From NCBI GenBank assembly GCA_011799875.1, contig CM022301.1, forward strand, positions 321,736,929 through 321,800,928: 64,000 nucleotides of DNA, written 5' to 3'. Each line of letters starts with the position of its first letter. Position 1 is the stretch's first letter. Position numbers and translations under genes: made by a program. The DNA is from Thinopyrum elongatum (lineage: Eukaryota > Streptophyta > Magnoliopsida > Poales > Poaceae). The notes under the pieces are model-generated. The model made no database searches. It had not been told where the DNA came from and saw only the letters and a list, made by a program, of their open reading frames with translations. Positions 35,601 through 45,568 of this stretch are shown here, piece by piece.

Positions 35601-36336
35601 ACGCCATGTTCGCTACCTCAGGATGGCGCTCCTGATGCTTCCATCACTTCCCCAGACAGCGAGGCTCCCGAGGCCCTCTCACCCCACACAGAGCGGGGCG
35701 TCGTTGATGCCTCGCCCCTCATCAAGCACCCGGTGTACTTCGTCAGCACAGTGCTGCGTGATGCGCGTGCGCTACCCCATGCAGTAGAAGCTCTTGCTCG
35801 CGCTCCTCGTCGCCTCTAGGAAGCTGCGTCATTATTTCCAAGGCCACCCCATCAAGGTCGTCTCCGCATACCCCCTGGAGAAGGTGCTCCACAGCCCCAA
35901 CGCTGCTGGGAGGGTTGCAGAGTGGAACATTGAGCTGCAGGCCTTCCAGCTGGAATTCAGCACCACCAGGGTCATCAAGGGTGCGGCCCTCGCCGATTTC
36001 GTGGCAGAGTGGACGGATGCTCCCGACCAGGGGCTGGACGAGGGCCAATCCCTCACACCCGGTGATGAGGCGCCCGACGGCTGGGTCATGCACTTCGATG
36101 GTGCCTTCGCGTGGCAGGGCGTGGGGGCTGGAGCCATACTCATCTCGCTGACCAAGGACAAGCTCTACTACGCCATGCAGCTTTGCTTTCAGCATGGCGA
36201 GAAGGTCTCCAACAACATCGTGAAATACGAGGGCCTGGTCGCCGGCCTCAGGGCCGCGGCCGCCCTGGGGGTCAAGCGTCTCACCATCAAGGGCGACTCC
36301 CAGCTTCTCGTCAACTTCTCCAACAAGGAATACAAG
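32618..36336 (+). mobile_element. Gypsy-type element 2 (Tat-like), truncated
   Basis: The 5' LTR runs from about 32618 (CTGGGATCGGGGGTACCC) to 33301 (...GAATCTGACA), with TATAAATA at 33162-33169. The primer-binding site is TGGCGCGCCAGGTAGGGG (33304-33321). Gag and pol follow in order but are broken by stops. The element ends abruptly at 36336 inside a second RNase H domain, where LINE sequence resumes; integrase and the 3' LTR are missing. A second RNase H after RT/RNase H (MHFDGAFAWQGVGAGAILIS) is a mark of the Tat lineage of Ty3/gypsy elements. Confidence 0.8.
33378..36336 (+). pseudogene. Gag-pol polyprotein of gypsy element 2, with in-frame stops
   Basis: The frame opens at MADPSPPVWPPEAYGSD (33378). 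A protease-like motif TLIDGGAGLNILSLETF lies at about 33922-33972. Reverse transcriptase motifs follow: GVIREVRHPDWLANPVIVPKK, CFLDAFSGYDQIKM, TPFGLRNAGATFQRLM and the catalytic YVDDIMVKS (about 35060-35086). Next come RNase H (LYLVATPHSASAALVAVREE; HPVYFVSTVLRDARALPHAVE) and an additional RNase H (WVMHFDGAFAWQ ... LTIKGDSQLLVNFSNKEYK). Stops interrupt the main frame at about 33654, 33779, 34272, 34830 and 35046, with one frameshift near 35750. The reverse transcriptase residues themselves are kept, so decay is recent relative to the LINE. Confidence 0.9.
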
Positions 36337-36477
36337 CTTTTATTCCTGGGAGACTAATCAAGGTCTATGCAACATTATATATAAAATTGTCTCTAAGTGC
36401 CTCATGAACAGATTGAGACCGCTTCTTGATAGTATGATCTCTCCAACCCAAAGCGCTTTTATTCCTGGGAGACTAAT
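36336..36477. repeat. 23-bp direct repeat at the gypsy/LINE breakpoint
   Basis: The same 23 bases (encoding AFIPGRLI of the LINE reverse transcriptase) occur at 36336-36358 and 36455-36477. The second copy is in its natural context (SPTQSAFIPGRLISDN). The first sits between the gypsy pol end and upstream LINE sequence, so it is out of place. Confidence 0.85.
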
Positions 36478-38972
36478 TTCTGATAATGCACCTATAACTT
36501 TTTTAATTATGCATTCTTTGAGCACACTTAAGGATGTTTGAGGCAAATTTTGTGCTTATAAATCAGATTTAGCTAAGGCGTATGACAGGGTAGACTAGCA
36601 CTTTTTGAAGAGCATGCTGGGGGTGTTCGGATTTATAGCGGAGTGGATAAAATGGATTATGGCTTGTGTTACTTCAGTCAAATTCTCAGTGCGCTTCAAT
36701 GGTAAGCTCTTGGAGACTTTTTCCCCGTCATGTGGTATCAGGCAAGGGGATCCTCTTATCTCCGTTTTAATTCTTGTTTGTGCCAGAGGCTCTTTCTGTG
36801 TTGTTACAAGATGTGTGTACTAGGGGAGCACTTCTGGACTTCAAGGTCAATAGGCATGCTCTAGGTATTTTGCATCTATTATTTGCTGGTGATTGGCTAT
36901 TATTTTTCAAGGGGGCCATTGATCAAGCATTGGCAATTAAAAATATTATTTCCACTTATGAGAAGGGGACTGGTCAGTTACTAAGTCCAGATAAATGTTC
37001 TATTATGTTTGGAAGAAGTGTTCTATGGAAGATCAAGTGGCTCTTATGGTAATTTTGTGCATCACTGCGGAGGGATTCGAGGACAAATATGTTGGGTTTC
37101 CAGTGCCTCAAGGTAGAATGAAGGCCGGAAAATTTCAATCAACCAAAGAAAAAGCTCCCAAAATTTTATCGGATTGGATAGAAAAATATGCTTTTTGTGG
37201 GGCGAAGGAAACTTTGATTAAATCTGTTCTGTAGGCCCTTCCAGTGTATTCCATGGTATCTTTAAATTCCCGGCTTCACCATGTGAGGATTTATCGCAAA
37301 TTATAAGGAATTTCTGGTGGGGTGATTAGGAGGATAGGATGAAAACTCATTGGCTGGCTTGGGATAAGTTGACTAAGCCTAAAGGTGAGGGAGGGATGAG
37401 ATTTCACGATCTCATATTATTTAATCAAGTCCTCCTAGCTAAGCAGGCCTGGAGATTGGTGGTTAACCCTGAATCCTTGTGTGGAAAGATGTTAAATGTA
37501 AAATAGTATCCGCAGGGGCATATTCTTCATACTGTTTTTTCACAGTCGGCTTCCCTCACTTGGCAAGGTATTCTGCATGGCTTGGATTTGCTTAAATCAG
37601 GAGTTATTTGGAGAGTGTGTGATGGGGCAAATATTAATATTTGGAGAGATAACTGGCTCCCTAGATCCACTGGCCTTAAAATTACTGTAAAGAAGAATAG
37701 GACCAGGATCAAATTGGTGTCTGACTTGATCTTGAATGGACAAAGGAGATGGGATGAGGAGTTTATTAGGCACCTATTTCACCCATATGATAAGGAGGAG
37801 ATCCTCAGTTTGCGTATTCAGTCTTCAAGGGATGGTGATTTTGTTGCTTGGCATTTCGAGAAGAGTGGGTTGTTCTCAGTTAAAAGTGCATACAAGCTTG
37901 CGCTTACTCTAAAGGAAAAAAGAGGAAGAGGGGTTATATAGTGGTGTTGTGTTGGGGGCGAGGAATATTTGGGATATTATTTGGAAGGCCAATGTTCCTC
38001 AAAATATCTGTATTTTTGCATGGCGGGCAGCTACAAATAGCTTGGCTATCTAGGTAAACAGAGTGGTACATCATCAAGCCATTGTTGGTACTTGCTCCAT
38101 TTGTGGAGTTGAGGATGAAAGCCCTTTTCATGTGCTTGTCATGTGTCCGAAGGCATATGCGTTACATATTGGTATGAGCGACATCTGGGATTTACCCGTG
38201 GAGGAGGTTTTCAGGTATACTGGGTGTGAGTGGTTTCTTAATCTTCTAAATCAATTGAGTCCTACTATGCATGATCAACTTATATTCATTTTCTGGAGAG
38301 CCCAACATTTGAGAAATGACTTGATATTAGGTAAGGGCGAGGAATCAGTCTCAGACTCTGTAAGTTTTGTGGATAATTACTGGTCGTCTTTCATCACCTG
38401 TCACTCCTCTCCAGTGGTGGATTCGAAGAATAAAGGTAAATGCCTGAGATCTGGATTAGGATTTGGTCCTAATACTCTGGAATCTCGGGTGGCTTGGAAC
38501 CCCGCCCCCCCTACGGATTATATCAAGATTAATGTCGACGCAAGTTTTGTGGAGAGCATTAGCGCTGCAAGTGTGGGGGTGGTGGCCAGGGACTCTCCAG
38601 GGAAGGTCATCGTTTCTTCCTGGGACTTCCTTGGGCATTGTAAACACGTGGAGTAAGCGGAACTCCGGGCCTGCATTGCCGGTCTCTATATAGGTATCAC
38701 TCTTCATAATCCTATGATTTTAGACTGACTGTACATTTGTGGCAGCGGTTTTTGCAAAGGAAAAGCTAGATAGGTCAGCACTGGTTGATTTGAGGAAGGA
38801 AGCATTGAGTATTTCCAAGCTGATAAATAGATTCAAAATCTCTAAAATTAACCGACCAGCCAATGTGGTGGCCCATTCAATTGCAAAATTTAGTTTTGAC
38901 AATAGATTGGATGGCATACTTGTTAATGATGTTCCGCCCGGTGTGGTGAATTTTTGTAACGAACACCTGTAA
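36359..38972 (+). pseudogene. LINE ORF2 3' part: reverse transcriptase, zinc-binding region, RNase H
   Basis: The reverse transcriptase remnant starts with MNRLRPLLDSMISPTQSAFI and continues through SGIRQGDPL-like GIRQGDPLISV (about 36737) to LHLLFAGDWLLFF. There the catalytic F/YADD has become FAGD. KNIISTYEKGTGQLLSPDKC is the following conserved block. The zinc-binding reverse transcriptase region (TCSICGVEDESPFHVLVMCP, about 38092-38151) and an RNase H-like domain (DYIKINVDASFVESISAASVG; NRPANVVAHSIAKFSFDNRL) complete the order. Frameshifts and stops are frequent. The endonuclease is missing. Confidence 0.88.
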
Positions 38973-39030
38973 CAACTCTTTTGGTTAATTAATATATGAC
39001 GTGGTTTTAAAAGAAATCCAAATAGGAACC

Positions 39031-40078
39031 TGAGCACAAAAAGTGCCAAATAATCGGATGATGATTATCTCTTGATGTTCTTTTATCCGGAGACACAACT
39101 GGTTGAAATTTTTGAACCAAATTTGATCACTAACGCTTTCGTTGCATATATGCTGCACTTGGTACACCACCTAGTTATATATGTCACTTTGTATGATGTT
39201 TGAAAACTTTGAAGCAAAGTTGATGATAATGTAGGTGCTTAACTAAGACCAAAGTTTGATATACTTGGTGATGTAGATACTGAAATCAATGACTATGAAG
39301 ATAAACTGCTTAGCCTATTTTGCCACCACTTTTCATAGAGAAATAGAGGAAGCAACTACAAGGATTTAGTTAGGCCTATTCAGACACTTTTTCTACACCT
39401 ACTCAACATAAATTTTGGTTGAACTTCTATGTTTTAGGTTGTACTATTCTCTCTGTTATGTCAGGAGATGACGTAGATTATTAGAGTTTGGTTATTGTTC
39501 GTGAGCCTTTATAGATGTTGCTTTAGTTAGCTTAGCTCAATTGACGATTCACCTAACTGAGATAATTGAATGTAGGATTAACCCATGTTTGGCATGGTTG
39601 TGGATTCCACCCACCAAGGCGAGGGGATCGACCGTTGGGTCCTCAATTATTTTGGAAGCTGAATTGTGTGGGCAGGCACAGGAGGTAGGAGCATTTGTTT
39701 TGGCTGGAACTACGCATATGTTGCTAATTTATGTAAGAAGTATGCAATTGCGTGACTCCCAGCCTCCTCTCTAGTGGCGAGCGGCAAAACGTCCCAGCTA
39801 TTTTTATTTTAGTGGCATGATTGGTCTTCGCAAGGGCGACGACAGACATTGGTTGCTCTTGGTGGTGGAGGCGAGCCCTAGTTGGGCCCTGCGCCATCCC
39901 GGTCATGGTGTGCCAGGGGCCAGCAGATGGCGCCGTTGACCAAGCCCTTGCCCAGAGTTCCTCTAGGATCTGACCTCGGGAACCTGTGTGTGCTCGCGTC
40001 TCGGTTGTGGGTGTTGGTGTCTCTGGAGGTTTCAAAGTGTGATGGAGCAACACCAGTGCGGCTGTTGGGCTGGCTGGC
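39031..40078. other. Spacer without recognised genes
   Basis: AT-rich sequence to about 39540 is followed by GC-richer sequence with short open frames on both strands (39724-40137) that share no motif with anything I know. It becomes continuous with 43211 onward when the nested solo LTRs are removed, so both sides may be one older, unidentified element. Confidence 0.45.
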
Positions 40079-43000
40079 TGATGCGGCTTGAAACTGCGTC
40101 GATATTTCCCCACAGAGGAAGGGATGATGCAGTACAACTACGGTAGGTATTTCCCTCAGTTATGAAACCAAGGTATCAATCCAGTAGGAGAACCAAGCAA
40201 CACTATGTAAATAATACATGCACACAAAGAACAAATCCTCGTAACCCAACGCGTAAGAGGGGTTGTCAATCCCTCCTCGGTAAAAAGATAGATTGGTTTG
40301 TATGTGTTTGGATAAATATATCTGAATAAAACACGAAATAAAAGATGCAAATAAAAAGTGCAGCAAAGTATTTTTGGGTTTTTGTAATAATAGATCTGAA
40401 AACAAATGCGGTGAAAAATAGATCTGAAAGCAATATGATAAAAGATAGACCCGGGGACCGTAGATTTCACTAGTGGCTTCTCTCGAGAAAATAGCATACG
40501 GTGGGTAAACAAATTACTGTTGGGCAATTGATAGAAGATCGAATAATTATGACGATATCCAAGGCAATGATCAATATATAGGCATCACGTCCAAGATTAG
40601 TAGACCGACTCCTGCCTGCATCTACTACTATTACTCCACACATCGACCGCTATCCAGCATGCATCTAGTGTATTAAGTTCATGCAAAAACAGAGTAATGC
40701 AATAACAACGTTGACATGATGTAGACGAGATCTATTCATGTAGGAATAGACCCCATCTTGTTATCCTTAATAGCAATGATACATGCGTGCCTCGCTACCC
40801 CTTCTGTCACTGGGTGAGGATACCGTAAGATCGAACCCATCACAAATCACCTCTTCCCATGGCAAGAAAAATCGATCTAGTTGGCCTAACTAAACCAAAG
40901 ATTCAAAGAAGAAATACGAGGCTATAAATAATCATGCATGTAAGAGATCAAAGAAAACTCAAATAATATTCATGGATATAGATCTGATCATAAACTCAAA
41001 GTTCATCGGATCCCAATAAACACACCGCAAAAAGGTTTACATCAAATAGATCTCCAAGAGACCATTGTATTGAGAAGCAAAAAGAGAGAAGAAGCCATCT
41101 AGCTAGTGCCTACGGACCCTTAGGTCTATGGTGGACTACTCACGCATCATCGGAGAGGCACCAATGAGGATGATGAACCCCTCCGTGATGGTGTTAGATT
41201 GGATCTCGTGGTTCTGGAACTTGCGGCAGCTGGAATTGTGTTTTCTCTGCTCCCCTAGGGTTTCTGGAATATTTGAGAATTTATAGTGCGAAGAGGCGGT
41301 GCAGGAGACCCCCGTGGGCCCCACAACCCACCAGGGCGCGCCCTGGTGTCTTGTGGTCCCCACGGGCCTCCCCTCTGGTCCTTCCTTGGCTCCCAAGTTG
41401 TCTTCTGGTCCAAAAAAAAATCTCCAAAAAGTTTCACTGCGTTTGGACTCCGTTTGATAGGGATATTCTGCGAAGTAAAAAATAAGCAAAAAACAGCAAT
41501 TGGCACTGGGCACTATGTCAATAGGTTAATCCCAAAAAATGATATAAAGTTGCTATAAAATGATTGTAAAACATCCAAGAATGATAATATAACAACATGG
41601 AACAATAAAAGTTTATAGATACGTTGGAGACTGATACGTCTCCAACGTATCTATAATTTATGAATATTCATGCTGCTATATTATCATTCTTGGATGTTTT
41701 ACAATCATTTTATAGCAAATTTATATCATTTTTTGGGACTAACTTATTGACATAGTGCCCAGTGCCAGTTGTTGTTTTTTGCTTGTTTTTTACATCGCAG
41801 AAAATCAATACCAAACGGAGTCCAAACACAGCGAAACTTTTTGTGGATTTTTTATGGACCAGAAGACATCCAATGGGCCAGAGCAGCACCTGGGGGGTGC
41901 CCCGAGGGGGGCACAACCCACCAGGGCGCGCCTGGGCCCCCAGGCGCGCCCCGGTGGGCTGTGCCCACCTCGGTGGCCTCCCACACCGCCTCTTCGCCCT
42001 ACAAATTGCCAAATATTCCAAAAACCCTCGCAGAGACCCTAGATAAGAAGTTCCGCCGCCGCAAGCCTCTGTAGCCATGAAAAACCAATCTAGACCCCGT
42101 TCCGGCACCCTGCCGGAGGGGGAAATCATCACCGGTGGCCATCTTCATCATCCCGGCGGCCACCATGATGAGGAGGGAGTAGTCCACCCTCGGGGCTGAG
42201 GGTTTGTACCAGTAGCTAAGTGTTTAATCTCTCTCTCTCTCTCGTGTTCTTGAGATGTCACGATCTTGATGTACCGCGGGCTTTGTTAATATAGTCGGAT
42301 CATATGGTGTTTTCCCCTCTCTATCTTGTTGTGATGAATTGAGTTTTCCCTTTGAGATTTCATTTCATCGGATTGAATACTTTTATGGATTTGAGAACAT
42401 TTTATGTATGTCTTGCTATGAATACCCGTGGTGACAATGGGGTATCGTATTGATTCACTTGATATATGTTTTGGCACTCAACTCGCGGATTTCCGAGGTG
42501 ACATTGGGGTAATCTATGCATAGGGGTTGATGCACGTTCTTGTCTCTGTTTCTCCGGTAGAAATCTTGGGGCACTCTTTGAGGTTCTTTGTGTTGGATTG
42601 AGTATTATGAATCTGAAATTATTTGGTGTTATTTTAGAACGAACTCTTGGATAGATCGATTGGAAAGAATAGCTTCGAGGTGGTTTCGTACCCTACAAAC
42701 AATTTCTTCTTATGTTCTCCGCTAGATAGGAACTTTGGAGTGATTCTTCATCGCACTTTGAGGGATGGTTATATGATCCAATTATATTAGCATTGTTGAG
42801 AGATTGCACTAGCGAAAGTACGGACCCTAGGCCTTGTTTTCAAGCATTGCTATACCGTTTGTGCTCCATTTTATCACTTGCTACCTTGCTGTTTTTATTT
42901 ATTCAGATTATAAAAATATATTTCTACCATCCATATTACACTTTTATCACCATCTCTTCACCGAACTAGTGCACCTATACAATTTGCCATTGTATTGGGT

Positions 43001-43205
43001 GTGCTGGGGACACAAGAGGCTTTTTGTTATTTGGTTGCAGGGTTGTTTGAGAGAGACCATCTTCATCCTACGCCTCCCATGGATTGATAAATCTTAGGTC
43101 ATCCACTTGAGGGAAAATTGCTACTGTCCTACAAAACTCTGCGCTTGGAGGCCCAACACGAGTCTACATGAATAAAGTTGCGTAGTAGACATCAGAGACA
43201 TATCA
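40079..43205 (-). mobile_element. Solo LTR (outer), minus orientation, split by a second solo LTR
   Basis: Bases 40079-41631 plus 43200-43205 form one LTR of about 1,559 bp, read on the minus strand as TGATAT|GTCTCCAACGTATC...GCCGCATCA. The flanks CTGGC (40074-40078) and CTGGC (43206-43210) are a perfect 5-bp target duplication. Removing the inner LTR (41632-43194) and its duplicated GAGAC restores the end GGAGACATATCA. No internal region is present, so it is a solo LTR. It is homologous to the LTR that starts at 62513. Confidence 0.9.
41632..43194 (+). mobile_element. Solo LTR (inner, 1,563 bp), plus orientation
   Basis: It starts TGATACGTCTCCAACGTATC at 41632 and ends GTAGTAGACATCA at 43194, flanked by a perfect 5-bp duplication GAGAC (41627-41631 and 43195-43199). 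The first 550 bases or so are homologous, in opposite orientation, to the outer LTR; the 3' halves differ, so the two are related subfamilies. The (CT)n run at 42227-42243 is internal. The opposed copies create a large imperfect inverted repeat with its centre at 41632-41637. Confidence 0.92.
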
Positions 43206-43210
43206 CTGGC

Positions 43211-44054
43211 TGTGTGATTGTGGCCTGTGCCAGTTGGTAACAGGTGAGGGTGGTCTCTCAGTTCTAAGGCGGCGGCCTCAACCTCAGTGGATGGCGCTGC
43301 CCTACAACGGGCAGTATGCACTGATGTCGGCTGCTCTTCTAGGGCAATGAGTGGATGGTGGGTGTTGGCGGCAGTATGTGGAGCGTTCCATCCTCCTTTC
43401 ATGTCTGATTTGAAGGTGGTTGCCTCGCCTACCTAATTTGCCATTCGGATCCAGGTCTTCGCGGTCCTGGCCGCCAAATCTGGAGTGGCATGTCTCTGGT
43501 GGTGGTTTGGATTTCGGGAGAAATCCCTGGCTCGTGGATGGCCACAACGACAACTACATCCACGGATGTCGATCCTCTTCTTGGAGGCATTGTCGAGGAC
43601 CCCTTCCTTCTCATCCCTTAATTCCTGAGTGAAAACTAATCCTTTCCGGATTTGGCGGCGGCAACGCGCCGGCACTATCCCCTTCTTGGAAGTGCCCCTG
43701 CGAGATGAAGGGCTTGTGAGGGCGCTGGGCCGTTGATGGCATGTATTCGGCGATGCTTGGGACCTACTCTTGTGGTGCCTTCCCTTCGCTTTCGCTCCTT
43801 CTGATGCACCACACCAATCACTTACATCAACATGGACATCGGCGGTGTTGACCATGTGACGAGCTCGACATGGTTAGGTGGCCACGCTTGGTTTCTGCCC
43901 CTTGGCGACCTTCTCGTCTGATTTCGTTCGACCTCTAGGTTGAGCGACTTTGCATGCTGATGGTGCGACACCCTTCGAACCAAGGCGAGAGGGCAGGGGG
44001 ACCTCTTTAGTGGCGGAGATGGAAGTCAGCATGACTTGGTTCGACCGCCCCATG
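43211..44054. other. Unidentified GC-moderate sequence between solo LTR and CACTA terminus
   Basis: Short open frames occur on both strands (for example 43433-43855 minus), but none has a recognisable domain, splice structure or codon pattern that I can support. Likely an old transposon remnant continuous with 39540-40078. Confidence 0.4.
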
Positions 44055-45250
44055 CACTATAAAAAAACACTTCCGTGATGATACGTGTTTGTCACAGTAG
44101 GTCACGTTTTCTGTCATGCATGTACATCCATGACGATTTTATGACAGAATCAAGATAGTCATACCTGTGCTGTCGTAGAAGTATTCCATGACATTACCAA
44201 AATTATCATCACGGAAGTGTCCACTTCCATGACGATAAATCGTGTGTCATAGAAGTGCTTTCGTCAAGGGTAACCGACACGTGGCATCCACCGTAACGGG
44301 TCGCCGTTAAGCTATCGGGTTCCGGTTTGGATCCGATAACCCGTTAACAGCCCTGACCAGTGGGGATTTTCCACGTGTAAAATTCTCATTCGCCGGAGTA
44401 TCCACGTGTCAGCTCAGTGGTGGGACAGATGTCATCCAGCGAATGGACAGGACGCACCTATGATACATCGACACGTGGCATGGCCCAACAGTGGCCCATT
44501 TAGGTCAAAAGGCTGGCCCATTTGACTTAGTCAAAAGGTAGCGGCCCAGCCCACCGAAGGCCTGTTAACGGCCTGTTCGCATATAGCCCATTTACAGCCC
44601 GCTAACTCACGACCCGTTATAGCCTATCCGAATTAGGCCCAGTAGCGCCATATGGGCCGTCCAATATGATTCCAGCCTGTTGTAACTTCCGGCCCATGTA
44701 TGGCCCATGACGTCTTTCGGCCCATATGAGGCCCTTTCTAAATCTTGGCCCATAAACGGCCCGTGGTGAAACTGGCCCATAATGAACAGTATATAGCTTT
44801 ATACCCATTAACGGCCCATTATTCCATTGGGCCGTTTCAGCCCGTGTTATCTTTCGACCTTCTAAGGGCCCATTTATTATTGGGCTCATTTCTGGCATTC
44901 GATTACTTACGGTCCATTACTGGCCTGTTCTGCTTGTGGGCCAAATTCAGCCTATGGTTAAAGTCGGCCTGTCTGTGGCCCTTTAATCCGTTGGGCCGTT
45001 TTCATGGCGTCATCACATATGGCCCATTAATGACCCGTTATGCCTGCCGTTCGAATTAAGCCCATTGTACACATGGGCCTGTTAACGGCCCATAAATAGA
45101 CGATTCCCATTATAGCCCATTTACGGCCCATATTGTGGTTCGTTAATTGTCCACGAAAGTACGTCCCATGTTTGGCGAATCGATCATATGACCCGTAGAA
45201 GTCCCATTGAATCTACGGCCCGTAGAAGGCCCATGGATCATACGGACCTT
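44055..45250 (+). mobile_element. CACTA terminus and subterminal repeat region
   Basis: The terminus is CACTATAAAAAAACACTTCC at 44055, preceded by ATG (a possible 3-bp target). Just inside are repeats in both orientations built on CCATGACGATTTTATGACA / TTCCATGACATTA / CATCACGGAAGTG (44080-44260). From about 44460 to 45240 there are about 25 copies of GGCCC or GGGCC, mostly as TGGCCCAT or ACGGCCCATTA. CACTA ends with dense subterminal motifs that bind transposase are typical of the superfamily. The opposite terminus (…TAGTG) was not found before the end of the accessory gene, so the element is truncated or its end is too diverged. Confidence 0.75.
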
Positions 45251-45568
45251 AGGAGGCACACTACAGAAGGCGGCAGGACTACTTCTAAATAAAAAGGTTA
45301 CCGCGGAAAAATAACTGCAGCGACTACCAGCAAAAAAATAAACAAGACAATAAGGAAATAAATAAGCAAGCAACTTACGCTAGGCTATTACGGCTATTAC
45401 AAATATTACATCCACTGGGCATCAAAGTTCGCCACCAGTGCAAATATAGTGAACAAAGCAGCATATTACATACACTGGGCATCTAAATTGGCCACCAGTG
45501 AAAATAAACGCGGCAGCAAAACAAGTCCAGAACTGAAACCACTTCAGAAGAGCTCAAGAAACGATATC

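Larger units (their letters stand above)
24713..39013 (+). mobile_element. LINE (L1-like) split by nested gypsy elements
   Basis: A perfect 17-bp repeat, AAATCCAAATAGGAACC, occurs at 24696-24712 and 39014-39030. Between the copies lie, in the order expected of a plant LINE, an ORF1 with a DUF4283-like region and a CCHC knuckle (25158-26939) and the 3' part of ORF2: reverse transcriptase, zinc-binding region and RNase H (36359-38972). The 3' end TTTTAAAAG directly precedes the right repeat. The simplest reading is one LINE with its target duplication, later split by gypsy insertions (27127-36336) and a deletion that removed the endonuclease and the start of RT. The element is dead. Confidence 0.8.

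Noticed and set aside
40156..42132. ORFs of 80-140 codons on both strands
   Set aside because: They lie wholly within the nested solo LTRs, which are non-coding, and differ between the homologous LTR copies.
43121..43855. Minus-strand ORFs of 83-140 codons
   Set aside because: They start in or beside a solo LTR, have no recognised motif and overlap plus-strand frames of equal length.
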